From an uncultured Clostridia bacterium (GTDB taxonomy: Bacteria > Bacillota > Clostridia > TANB77 > CAG-508): a DNA stretch of 39,199 bases. Positions 9,956-19,331 of the stretch are shown here, one piece after another (the first letter of the stretch is position 1; each line of letters begins with the position of its first letter). Location of the stretch: NCBI GenBank assembly GCA_947591055.1, contig CANQCW010000006.1:1-39199 (forward strand). Direction: 5' to 3'. Both the position numbers and the translations under genes were made by a program. The notes beneath the pieces were generated by a model. That model was not told the origin of the DNA, ran no database searches, and worked only from the letters and a program-made list of their open reading frames with translations.

Positions 9956-10808
9956 TATTTTTTCCTCCATATCCATTAAGAATAAGAAGTCTTGATATAA
10001 TTTCTTTCATTTCTGTTCTTTGAACAATTCTATCAACAAATCCATTTTCAAGCATAAATTCAGCCGTTTGGAAGCCTTCTGGTAGCTTTTCACCAATGGT
10101 TTGTTCTATTACTCTTTGACCTGCAAATCCTATCATTGCTCCTGGTTCTGCTAAAATAATATCTCCAAGTGATGCAAAAGATGCTGTAACTCCTCCATAA
10201 GTAGGATCTGTAAGTACAGATATATAAAGGTTTCCAGACTTATCTAGTTTAGATAAAGCCTCTGTTACTTTTGCCATTTGCATAAGAGATATAATTCCTT
10301 CTTGCATTCTTGCACCACCAGAGCAAGCAAATATTATTATTGGAAGATTCATCTCAGTCGCTTTTTCAATAGAATAAGTTAATTTTTCACCAACAACACT
10401 TCCCATACTTGCCATAAAAAAGTTGCTATCCATTACACATAAAACAACTTTTATATTGTTTATAGTACATATTCCACATTTAACGGCTTCATCTAATTTT
10501 GTCTTTTCTCTTTCACTTTTTAATTTTTCATCATATTCATTTAATTTAAGTGGATTAACTGTATCTATTTTTAAATCAAATTCCTTGAAAGATTTACTAT
10601 CTGCTATTTGTTCAATTCTACTTGCACTTGAAATTCTAAAATAATGATTGCAATATGGACAAATACCATAATTATCTTTTAAAACATCTTTATAAATTAT
10701 TTCCTTACATTTATCACATTTAACCCATTTATCTTTTGGTATATCTACCTTATTTTTTCTTTTAATAGGATAATTATTTTCTCTCTTTTTTATTTTATCA
10801 ACAATCAT
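9948..10808 (-). CDS. accD: acetyl-CoA carboxylase carboxyltransferase subunit beta
   Basis: zinc ribbon [52 protein letters not shown]. Confidence 0.95.
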   Translation of the reverse strand: MIVDKIKKRENNYPIKRKNKVDIPKDKWVKCDKCKEIIYKDVLKDNYGICPYCNHYFRISSASRIEQIADSKSFKEFDLKIDTVNPLKLNEYDEKLKSEREKTKLDEAVKCGICTINNIKVVLCVMDSNFFMASMGSVVGEKLTYSIEKATEMNLPIIIFACSGGARMQEGIISLMQMAKVTEALSKLDKSGNLYISVLTDPTYGGVTASFASLGDIILAEPGAMIGFAGQRVIEQTIGEKLPEGFQTAEFMLENGFVDRIVQRTEMKEIISRLLILNGYGGKNNE

Positions 10809-10823
10809 TATATTAACCCTTTA

Positions 10824-12170
10824 CTAATTTAACATTTCTTTTTCAATAAAAGATGTATCATAAGTTCCTCTAATAAATGAAAGATTTTTTAATATGCTAA
10901 GTAAAAAATCTACATTTGTATCAACGCCTTCTATTACAAGTTCTTCTAAAGCTCTTTTCATTTTAGCTATTGCTTCATTTCTATTTGCACCATGAGCAAT
11001 AATTTTTGCTATCATAGAGTCATAATCAGGAGGAATTACATAGCCTTCATAAATTGCTGTATCAACTCTAATTCCATTACCACCTGGAAGATTAAGACCT
11101 GTTATTTTACCTGGACTTGGTCTAAAATTCTTTGATGGATTTTCTGCATTTATCCTGCACTCTATTGAATGACCTTTAATTTCTACTTTATTTTGTCTAA
11201 ACCTTAACTCTTCTCCTGCTGCAATTCTAATTTGTTCTTTTATTAAGTCAATTCCTGTATTTTCTTCTGTTACTGGATGTTCAACTTGTATTCTAGTATT
11301 CATTTCCATAAAATAAAAATCTTTGTTTTCATCAACTAAAAACTCTATTGTTCCAGCATTTGTGTACCCAGATGCCTTTACAGCTTTTACTGCTGCCTCA
11401 CCTAATTTACTTCTTAATTTGCTATCAATGACAGAAGATGGCGCTTCTTCCAGTATTTTTTGATGTTTTCTTTGAATAGTACAATCTCTTTCTCCTAAAT
11501 ATACAGCATTTCCATATTCATCAGCTAAAATTTGAACTTCTATATGTCTTGGATTTTTTATATATTTTTCAATGTATATCTCATCATCAGAAAATGACAC
11601 TTTAGCCTCTTGCTTTACTAATCTGTAATTATCTTCTAACTCCTCTTTGCTTTCAACTATTCTTATGCCTTTACCTCCACCACCACTTGAGGCTTTAAGC
11701 ATAATAGGAAAACCTATCTTTTCTGCAACTTTTAAACACTCATCATAACTTTTTATACTTCCATCTGAACCAGGAATTACAGGAATCCCTGCTTTTTTCA
11801 TCATCTCTTTGCTGTTTGCTTTGTTTCCCATTAAATCAATGACTTTGTAAGATGGACCTATAAACTTGATGTTAGATTCTTCACACATTTTTGCAAAACT
11901 ACTATTTTCTGATAAAAAACCAAAACCTGGATGGATGCTATCTGCACCTGTTATATTAGCCGCTTCAAGTATATTTTTTATATTCAAATAACTTTTAGTA
12001 GATTTAGCAGGTCCTATACAAATTGCTTCATCAGCCAAACGAGTATGCATAGAATCTTTATCCACCTCTGAATAAACAGCTACTGTTTTAATATTCATTT
12101 CTTTACAAGCTCTAATTATTCTTACTGCTATCTCTCCACGATTTGCAATTAGTATTTTGTTCATTTTCAT
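10824..12170 (-). CDS. accC: acetyl-CoA carboxylase biotin carboxylase subunit
   Basis: KILIANRGEIAVRIIRACKEM; GGGGKGIR; EMNTRIQVEHPVTE. Confidence 0.97.
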   Translation of the reverse strand: MKMNKILIANRGEIAVRIIRACKEMNIKTVAVYSEVDKDSMHTRLADEAICIGPAKSTKSYLNIKNILEAANITGADSIHPGFGFLSENSSFAKMCEESNIKFIGPSYKVIDLMGNKANSKEMMKKAGIPVIPGSDGSIKSYDECLKVAEKIGFPIMLKASSGGGGKGIRIVESKEELEDNYRLVKQEAKVSFSDDEIYIEKYIKNPRHIEVQILADEYGNAVYLGERDCTIQRKHQKILEEAPSSVIDSKLRSKLGEAAVKAVKASGYTNAGTIEFLVDENKDFYFMEMNTRIQVEHPVTEENTGIDLIKEQIRIAAGEELRFRQNKVEIKGHSIECRINAENPSKNFRPSPGKITGLNLPGGNGIRVDTAIYEGYVIPPDYDSMIAKIIAHGANRNEAIAKMKRALEELVIEGVDTNVDFLLSILKNLSFIRGTYDTSFIEKEMLN

Positions 12171-12182
12171 ATCCTTTCTTAG

Positions 12183-12605
12183 TTACACAACTGCAAATGT
12201 TAGCTCTCCTTTAGCAGCTAATGCTCCATCTACAGTTGCAATTGCCTCTCCTATACCAATAGGACCTTTTCTTTTTATAATTTTTACTTCTAACTTTAAT
12301 CTATCTCCTGGTACAACCATCTTTTTAAATTTCATTTTATCTATTCCACCAAATAAAGCATTTTTCCCCTTGTTTTCTTCCATAGATAATATAGCAACAG
12401 CTCCTGCTTGAGCTAAGCTTTCTGTGATTAATACTCCCGGCATTATTGGGTTTCCTGGAAAATGACCTTTAAAATACCACTCATCAGCACTTACATTTTT
12501 ATAAGCAATAGCACTTTCACCAGGAACAAAACTCTCAACCTCATCTATCATTAAAAAAGGCTCTCTTTGTGGAATTATACTTTTAATTTCATCTTTATTA
12601 AGCAT
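12183..12605 (-). CDS. fabZ: 3-hydroxyacyl-[ACP] dehydratase FabZ
   Basis: IIPQREPFLMIDEV, GHFPGNPIMPGVLITESLAQAGA; start at MLNKDEIKS. Confidence 0.95.
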   Translation of the reverse strand: MLNKDEIKSIIPQREPFLMIDEVESFVPGESAIAYKNVSADEWYFKGHFPGNPIMPGVLITESLAQAGAVAILSMEENKGKNALFGGIDKMKFKKMVVPGDRLKLEVKIIKRKGPIGIGEAIATVDGALAAKGELTFAVV

Positions 12606-12634
12606 TTGTTTTCCTTTCTTATTATTTAGAATTA

Positions 12635-12749
12635 CAAATATTATAATTCTTTGTTGCTTGTTGTCGCAACGCAACCTAAAGGTTGCTGCTCCAATCGCCC
12701 TCGCTAGCTCGGTTGGTCGCTACGCGCTACGGCAGAATTATAATATTGG
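12635..12749. repeat. GC-rich intergenic element with 14-bp perfect terminal inverted repeats (MITE/REP-like)
   Basis: AATATTATAATTCT (12637..12650) and AGAATTATAATATT (12734..12747) flank a GC-rich core containing GCAACC-TAAA-GGTTGC. Confidence 0.6.
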
Positions 12750-12769
12750 TAATCTTTATAATAATATTA

Positions 12770-13201
12770 TTAAATAATTCTAAACAATGGCATCCCATAT
12801 TCTACAGGTTCACCATCTTTTACATATATTTCTGCAACTTTTCCATCAAATTCTGATTCAATTTCGTTCATTAATTTCATAGCTTCTATAATGCACAAAA
12901 CGTTTCCTTTTTTTACTTCTGTTCCTACTTCAACATAAGGAGCACTTGTTGGAGATGGCTTAATATAAAATGTTCCTACCATTGGTGCTTTTACTATGTT
13001 TCCTTCAACTTTTTTTGTTTCAGCTTTTTTTTCTTTTTCTACTGTTTCATTTATTACTTCAGTTGTAATAGCTTTTTCTACAACAGTATTTTCTTTTTTC
13101 TCCATTTTAATTTTTACACCATCTGGAAATTCAATATCAATTGAACTTAATTTTGAATTTCCCATATCATCCATTAATTGTTTTATTTTTTCATATTCCA
13201 T
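12770..13201 (-). CDS. accB: acetyl-CoA carboxylase biotin carboxyl carrier protein
   Basis: VKAPMVGTFYIKPSPTSAPYVEVG...CIIEAMKLMNEIESEFDG. Confidence 0.97.
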   Translation of the reverse strand: MEYEKIKQLMDDMGNSKLSSIDIEFPDGVKIKMEKKENTVVEKAITTEVINETVEKEKKAETKKVEGNIVKAPMVGTFYIKPSPTSAPYVEVGTEVKKGNVLCIIEAMKLMNEIESEFDGKVAEIYVKDGEPVEYGMPLFRII

Positions 13202-13237
13202 ATTTACTCCTCCTTTTTATAGAATTTTATAAAACTA

Positions 13238-14494
13238 CTAATCTTTATATTTCTTTATTATTATGCTTGCATTATGTCCTCCAAATCCTAATGAATTAGA
13301 CATTACATAGCTTAAATCTTTTTTTATATTTTTATTTGGAACAACATTTAAATCACATTCTTCATCTTTTACTTTATAATTGATTGTAGCTGGTACTAAT
13401 GAATTTTCTATAGCTTTTACACACACTATTGCTTCAACTGCTCCTGCTGCTCCTAAAAGATGTCCCATATTACTTTTAGTTGAACTTACTAAAAGATTTT
13501 CCTTTACTGTATCTGAGCATCCTTCATCTTCTAAAACTTTCTTTATTGCTTTTGTTTCAGTTGAATCATTTAATGATGTTGATGTTCCGTGAGCATTTAT
13601 ATAATCTATATCTTTCATCTGAATTTTTGCATCTTCTAAGGCTCTTTTCATAGCTCTTGCTGCACCTTCTCCAGTAGGGTCTGGAGAAGTTATATGATAT
13701 GCATCTGATGTTGCACCATATCCTACTACTTCTGCATATATTTTAGCATTTCTTTTAAGTGCGTGTTCTAAATCTTCAAGAACTATTACACCTGCACCTT
13801 CTCCAAAGACAAATCCTGCTCTTTCTTTATCAAATGGAATAGATGCTCTTGTCTTATCTTGTGATGTTGATAGTGCTTTCATATTTTCAAACCCTGCAAC
13901 TCCCATTTCACATATTGAAGCTTCTGTTCCTCCTGCAAATATAACATCTTCATATCCATTTTTTATTGTTCTATATGCTTCTCCTATTGAGTGTGTTGAT
14001 GAACTACATGCTGATACAATTGAAATAGATTCTCCTTTTAGCCCTAAATCTATTGCAACATTTCCTGCTGGCATATTTGCAATTGCAAGTGGTACAAACA
14101 TTGGAGATACTCTTTTATTTCCCTTTTCAAAATTTACCTCACATTGTTCTTGTGTTGTATCAAGTCCACCAATTCCTGAACTTACAAATATTCCGATTTT
14201 ATTAAAATCTGTATTTTCTTTAGTAATCTTGCTATCTTTCATTGCTTCTTTAGCTGCAACCATTGCAAATTTTGATACTCTATTTAATTTTCTTATTTGT
14301 TTTGCATCAAAATATTTTTCTTCATCAAAATTCTTTACTTCTGCATCTAATTTAGTTTTAAAATTAGTTGTATCTATTAATGTTATATTATCTATTCCAC
14401 ATTTATTTTCTTCAATGCCTTTCCAAAGTTCTTCGACATCATTTCCAATTGGAGTTATTGCTCCAAGTCCTGTAATTACAACTCTTCTTTCCAT
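13238..14494 (-). CDS. fabF: beta-ketoacyl-[ACP] synthase II
   Basis: RRVVITGLGAITPIGNDVEELW; SACSSSTHSIGEA; NAHGTSTSLND; KSNMGHLLGAAGAVEA. Confidence 0.97.
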   Translation of the reverse strand: MERRVVITGLGAITPIGNDVEELWKGIEENKCGIDNITLIDTTNFKTKLDAEVKNFDEEKYFDAKQIRKLNRVSKFAMVAAKEAMKDSKITKENTDFNKIGIFVSSGIGGLDTTQEQCEVNFEKGNKRVSPMFVPLAIANMPAGNVAIDLGLKGESISIVSACSSSTHSIGEAYRTIKNGYEDVIFAGGTEASICEMGVAGFENMKALSTSQDKTRASIPFDKERAGFVFGEGAGVIVLEDLEHALKRNAKIYAEVVGYGATSDAYHITSPDPTGEGAARAMKRALEDAKIQMKDIDYINAHGTSTSLNDSTETKAIKKVLEDEGCSDTVKENLLVSSTKSNMGHLLGAAGAVEAIVCVKAIENSLVPATINYKVKDEECDLNVVPNKNIKKDLSYVMSNSLGFGGHNASIIIKKYKD

Positions 14495-14572
14495 TTTTTA
14501 TTAGTTAAAAAACTAATCTCCTTTCATTTTTATTTTAGTCCATATAATAATCAAATATTTCTACAACGATAT

Positions 14573-15313
14573 TTACATTAACATTCCCCCGTCTATATGT
14601 ATTACTTGACCAGTTATGTATTTGCTATCTTCTGATGCTAAAAATTTAACAACATTTGCAACATCTTCTGTTGTTCCAAATTTTCTTAAAGGGATTTGTT
14701 CTAAAATATTTTCTTTGACAGAATCACTTAATACTTCTGTCATTTTTGTTTGTATAAAGCCTGGTGCAACTGCATTAACTAATATATTTCTACTAGCAAG
14801 TTCTTTAGCTATACTTTTTGTAAATCCTATTATTCCTGCCTTTGAAGCTGCATAATTACTTTGACCAGCATTTCCTGCTATTCCAACTACTGAAGCTAAA
14901 TTTATTATTCTTCCACTTTTTGCTTTAATCATATAACTTGAGGCACATTTTGTCAAATTAAAAGTACCTACAAGGTTGACATCTATAACATCTCTAAAGT
15001 CTTTTTCCTTCATCCTTAATAATAGCATATCTTTTGTAATTCCTGCATTATTTACTAATACATCAATTTTTCCATAAGTATCTATTATTTCTTTAATCAT
15101 ATTTTCACAGTCTTCAAAGCTTGTTACATCACCTTTAACTGCTGTACATTTTATATTTTGATTTTCATTTTCAACTTCTTTTATTACTTCATTATAATTG
15201 TCTTCTTCTGTCATATAATTAATAACAACATCAAATCCTTCTTTTGCAAGATTTTTAGCAATTTGCTTTCCTATTCCTCTTGTACTTCCTGTTATAAAAG
15301 CTACTTTATTCAT
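14573..15313 (-). CDS. fabG: 3-oxoacyl-[ACP] reductase
   Basis: SDR TGSTRGIGKQIAKNLA, NNAGITKDMLLLRM, SNYAASKAGIIGFTKS. Confidence 0.95.
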   Translation of the reverse strand: MNKVAFITGSTRGIGKQIAKNLAKEGFDVVINYMTEEDNYNEVIKEVENENQNIKCTAVKGDVTSFEDCENMIKEIIDTYGKIDVLVNNAGITKDMLLLRMKEKDFRDVIDVNLVGTFNLTKCASSYMIKAKSGRIINLASVVGIAGNAGQSNYAASKAGIIGFTKSIAKELASRNILVNAVAPGFIQTKMTEVLSDSVKENILEQIPLRKFGTTEDVANVVKFLASEDSKYITGQVIHIDGGMLM

Positions 15314-15395
15314 CTTTTTTCCTCCTAATTACTGTTTTGTTATATTTTTTATAGCACTCACTAATCTTTTTAAAACTATAATATTTTAACTTTTA

Positions 15396-16334
15396 TTATG
15401 TTAAACTTTTGATATTTTGAATTGTTTCTTCAAAACTTTTTTTATCATTAATTGTAAATGTTTTTACATCTGAGTTTGTTCTTCTTACAAATGATGTTAA
15501 TGACTTTCCTGGTCCTATTTCTACAAATGTATCAATTCCATCATCTAACATAGTCTGAATAGTATCTGTAAATCTTACTGGATTTACAATATGCTCTGAT
15601 AATATTTCTGGCATATCATCATCTTTCTGATATTTTTTTCCATCAATATTTTTTATAACATCTGTTTCAAAATCTCCAAACTTATATTTTTTTAGTTCTT
15701 GTTTTAATTTAATAGAAGCATCTTTTAATAAACTTGTATGAAATGGTCCTGATGTTTTTAGTTCAATTACCTTTCTAGCTCCTAATTCTTTAGCGAAACT
15801 GCAAGCTTCAAGTACCGCTGTTTCTTCTCCTGATATAACAATTTGTGTTTTGCAATTATAGTTTGCTAAATCAACAAATCCATTTTCTACTTTTTGACAG
15901 GCCATTTTTACTTTTTCTTCATCAAGCCCTATAATTGCTGACATTTTCCATTTTCCTTTAGGTGATAATTCTTCCATTATCTTTCCTCTAACTGCAATTG
16001 CTTTTACACCATCTTCAAATGATAATTTTTTGCTATATATTAATGCTGTATATTCTCCTAAGCTTAGACCTGCTGATTCTTCTGCTTTTATTCCTTGTTT
16101 TTTTAATAATTCTAAAATCGCTAAACTCATTGTTAATATGCAAATCTGCGTATATCTTGTCTGATTTAATTTTTCGTTTTCTTTTTCATCAAAAGTTATT
16201 TTGCTTACATCTATTCCTGTTAAAGATTCTACTTCATCATATACTTTTTTATATTCTGGAAAAGCATCATATAAATCTTTTCCCATATCTGTTGCTTGAG
16301 AACCCTGACCCGGAAATAAAAATGCTATTTTCAT
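15396..16334 (-). CDS. fabD: malonyl-CoA:ACP transacylase
   Basis: KIAFLFPGQGSQATDMGKDLY; SAGLSLGEYTALI; start at MKIAFLF. Confidence 0.95.
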   Translation of the reverse strand: MKIAFLFPGQGSQATDMGKDLYDAFPEYKKVYDEVESLTGIDVSKITFDEKENEKLNQTRYTQICILTMSLAILELLKKQGIKAEESAGLSLGEYTALIYSKKLSFEDGVKAIAVRGKIMEELSPKGKWKMSAIIGLDEEKVKMACQKVENGFVDLANYNCKTQIVISGEETAVLEACSFAKELGARKVIELKTSGPFHTSLLKDASIKLKQELKKYKFGDFETDVIKNIDGKKYQKDDDMPEILSEHIVNPVRFTDTIQTMLDDGIDTFVEIGPGKSLTSFVRRTNSDVKTFTINDKKSFEETIQNIKSLT

Positions 16335-16394
16335 TTTAAATTCCTTTCTCGTTTCACTCATAAGGCACTTAGAAATGAAAGCCTTGAGCTTCTT

Positions 16395-16982
16395 TTAAAC
16401 TATTTTCTCTCTTTCTAGATATTTTTCAAATCTATTGCAAAACTCTGTAATTATTCTTATGTTATCAACTTTTATTTTATATTGATTATAAACTGATGTT
16501 GCTATATCTTTAATATCATCTTCAAAATCTTTTTTATTTGTATTTATACCAATTCCTATTACTAAATCTTTTACATTTTCTCCATTAAGCCTTGTTTCTG
16601 TAAGTATTCCGCCTATCTTTTTATTATTTATAATTAAGTCATTTGGACTTTTAATATCTATTTTTACATTATAAAAATCATAAAAAATATCCACTAATAA
16701 TTTTGCTATATCTTTTGTTATAGTTTTCAAATTTTCTAGTTTGCAATCTGGAAAAAGACATAGTGAAAATGCTATACTTCCTTTTTGAGATGTATGCCAT
16801 GTTCTTCCGTGTGTACCAATAGCTTGAGTTTGTATATCTGCAATTATTATAGTTCCATTTTTTATTTTTTCTACTACAATTCTTCTCCAAATTTCTTTTT
16901 GTGTTGAATCTATTTTTCTATAATAAAAAATTTCACTTCCCAATACTTTAGTAACAAGATTGTTAAATTTTATTTTTTTCAA
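16395..16982 (-). CDS. birA: biotin-[acetyl-CoA-carboxylase] ligase (short, catalytic domain only)
   Basis: RKIDSTQKEIWR, GTHGRTWHTSQKGSIAFSL, KSPNDLIINNKKIGGILTE. Confidence 0.85.
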   Translation of the reverse strand: MKKIKFNNLVTKVLGSEIFYYRKIDSTQKEIWRRIVVEKIKNGTIIIADIQTQAIGTHGRTWHTSQKGSIAFSLCLFPDCKLENLKTITKDIAKLLVDIFYDFYNVKIDIKSPNDLIINNKKIGGILTETRLNGENVKDLVIGIGINTNKKDFEDDIKDIATSVYNQYKIKVDNIRIITEFCNRFEKYLEREKIV

Positions 16983-16999
16983 ACTTCTTCTCCAACTTT

Positions 17000-18706
17000 T
17001 TATAAAACTGTTTTTAGTTCTTCTTGCCTTTTTATTTTAGATGTAGTAGTTTTAATCAAAGGTTTTTCTGTTAAAATTATTTTCTTGATTGCTTTATAAG
17101 ATGGCATTTCTTTGTTTATTTCTTTTATCTTTGAATTTAATGCGTTAAATATTTCTTCATCTGTTTCAACTTTGTATGCTTCTTTCATAATCTGTCTGTC
17201 AAAAACTATCTTAACATTTATTCTTATGTCATCATCATTATTCTTATTTGCTTTTCCAAAGATAAATGATTCTTTTACACCTTCAATTCTGTTAATCAAG
17301 CCCTCCATTTCTTCTGGGAAAATATTTTTTCCATTTTTTAATACTATTACGCTTTTCCTTCTTCCACAAATAAATATGTATCCATCTTTATCAATTTTTG
17401 CTAAATCTCCAGTATAAAACCAGCCATCTTTCAATGCTTCATTTGTTGCTTCTTCATTTTCAAAATAGCCTATCATAATACTTGGTCCTTTTACCACAAG
17501 CTCGCCTATTCCTTCACTATTTACATCCTCTAATTTTGCTTTAATATGTGGAAGAGGCTTACCAATAGAACCAACTCTAAAGTTTTCATTTGTTTCAACA
17601 CCTATAACTGGAGATGTTTCTGTCAAGCCATATCCTTGACATAAATTTAAACCAAAGTTTCTAAAAAATTCTTCAACTTTTGGAGATAAGCTTGCTGCTC
17701 CACTTATTAATAGTTTTATATGTCCACCAAAGAAATCATGAATCTCTTTAAAAGCTTTTTTCTTTTGCTCCATTGATTTATCTTTGTATTTTTCTACTAA
17801 AGCATTTATTTCATCAAGTCTTCCTTCTTTTTCAAATTGTTTTATCATATTTTTGTAAATATTCTCATAAATTGCTGGAACACAAGACATAAACGTAATT
17901 TTGTATTCTCTTAAATTATCTGGTATATGTCTTATTCCATCACAAAATGATGTTTGACAACCACTATATAATGAGTATAAAAATCCAACTGTACACTCAA
18001 ATACGTGATGAAGTGGTAAAAACGAAAGTATCCTATCGCTAGAATCAATATCTAGTACAGATGCTATATCCATTAAATTAGAACATAAATTTTTGTGTGA
18101 TAAAGCTACAACTTTTGATTTTGAAGTTGTTCCTGATGTAAATAACATTATGTTCATTGCTTTTGGATTAATTTTTGCATCTAAAAATTTTCTATTTCCT
18201 AATTTTATCAGTTTCCTTCCATTTTCTATTAACTCAAGCTCAGAATAAACACCTTCTTTGTGTTGCTTTAAATCCATAGAAATTAATCTTTTTAGTTTTC
18301 CTGTTCCACGTCTTATAATTCTGCTAAGTTCTTCTTCATAGCTTTTTGAACAGAAAATTGCCTCTACTCCAGAACGTTCAATTAAACTCTCTAATTCATT
18401 TTCTGGAAGAGCTTTATCTAATGGAACAACTATACCTGTTCCACAAGCTATTGCTAAATAAGCTATTTCCCACTCATATCTATTTTCACCAATTACAGCA
18501 ATTCTTTTATTTTTTAATCCCATTTCTATTAATGATGTGCCTAAAGCATTTATCATTTCTCTAACTTCTTTATGAGAAATTGTTAAATACTTTTTATTTT
18601 CATCATTTATACTTGATAATCTAATTTTATATGCTGGTTTATTTCCATAGATTTTGCCTGTTTTTTCAAGCATATCTTTTAAATCTCTTATCTCTATACT
18701 TTCCAT
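17000..18706 (-). CDS. AMP-dependent long-chain fatty acid-CoA ligase-like protein
   Basis: LFTSGTTSKSKVVALSHKNL, GYGLTETSPVIG, GWFYTGDLAKID; start at MESIEIRD with RBS AGAGG. Confidence 0.9.
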   Translation of the reverse strand: MESIEIRDLKDMLEKTGKIYGNKPAYKIRLSSINDENKKYLTISHKEVREMINALGTSLIEMGLKNKRIAVIGENRYEWEIAYLAIACGTGIVVPLDKALPENELESLIERSGVEAIFCSKSYEEELSRIIRRGTGKLKRLISMDLKQHKEGVYSELELIENGRKLIKLGNRKFLDAKINPKAMNIMLFTSGTTSKSKVVALSHKNLCSNLMDIASVLDIDSSDRILSFLPLHHVFECTVGFLYSLYSGCQTSFCDGIRHIPDNLREYKITFMSCVPAIYENIYKNMIKQFEKEGRLDEINALVEKYKDKSMEQKKKAFKEIHDFFGGHIKLLISGAASLSPKVEEFFRNFGLNLCQGYGLTETSPVIGVETNENFRVGSIGKPLPHIKAKLEDVNSEGIGELVVKGPSIMIGYFENEEATNEALKDGWFYTGDLAKIDKDGYIFICGRRKSVIVLKNGKNIFPEEMEGLINRIEGVKESFIFGKANKNNDDDIRINVKIVFDRQIMKEAYKVETDEEIFNALNSKIKEINKEMPSYKAIKKIILTEKPLIKTTTSKIKRQEELKTVL

Positions 18707-18824
18707 AAAATACCTCTTTTGAATTATTTGTAAATATCTTATATTAAAATATAAAATATTGCAATATCTAGCCTTTAGCATTTTTTGTTTTTTACATTTT
18801 ATCACAAAAAAATATATTAATAAT

Positions 18825-18842
18825 TAGACTGGCAGGTCAGTA
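18825..18842. promoter_or_regulatory. candidate TetR-type operator upstream of the FASII operon
   Basis: near-palindrome TAGACTGGCAGGTCAGTA (GACTGGC/AGGTC core) in AT-rich leader. Confidence 0.4.
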
Positions 18843-18942
18843 TAAAAAAAACAAATTAATCATTTTATTTGATTTGTATAACAAAACATGTTATAATTAT
18901 AAAGTAACTTACAAACATTATATTCATAATGGAGGTATTTTT

Positions 18943-19209
18943 ATGGATGATAAATACATAAAAATCTTTGTACATCGGGATTTATTTCATAACAACTATC
19001 GAAACTTATTTTCAAGTTGGCTTATGTTAAATATTCCGAAGAATCATTCAATCTTTGATACTGAAGGGCTTGATGATATTAAGATTACTCCACCAACGCC
19101 TTCAATGGAAGAAAGCAGTTTGGCGGACCAGCATATGGTAGCCCAAAAAGTTTTAGACGGCTATCTTTATGCAAGTCTTGAAACAATAAAAACTCTTTTA
19201 AGGTATTAA
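18943..19209 (+). CDS. hypothetical protein
   Basis: 88-aa ORF from MDDKYIKIF preceded by GGAGG; not recognised. Confidence 0.65.
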   Translation: MDDKYIKIFVHRDLFHNNYRNLFSSWLMLNIPKNHSIFDTEGLDDIKITPPTPSMEESSLADQHMVAQKVLDGYLYASLETIKTLLRY

Positions 19210-19227
19210 AGAAAAAATACGTCAAAC

Positions 19228-19271
19228 AAAAATCTCCCAAAATTATTTATTAATAATCTTGGGAGATTTTT
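19228..19271. terminator. bidirectional terminator between convergent genes
   Basis: AAAAATCTCCCAA ... TTGGGAGATTTTT. Confidence 0.75.
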
Positions 19272-19331
19272 ATACTCTAGTAAAGTCATTGTTTATAACG
19301 ATGAACTTAACATAGAGGAGAATCTAACATA

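Noticed and set aside
16678-16890. 70-aa minus ORF overlapping birA
   Set aside because: Out-of-frame ORF within birA, no conserved features.
16395-16982. Short BirA as a possible frameshift victim
   Set aside because: The catalytic domain is contiguous and ends cleanly; short BirA forms are common and no in-frame CGG lies at its end.
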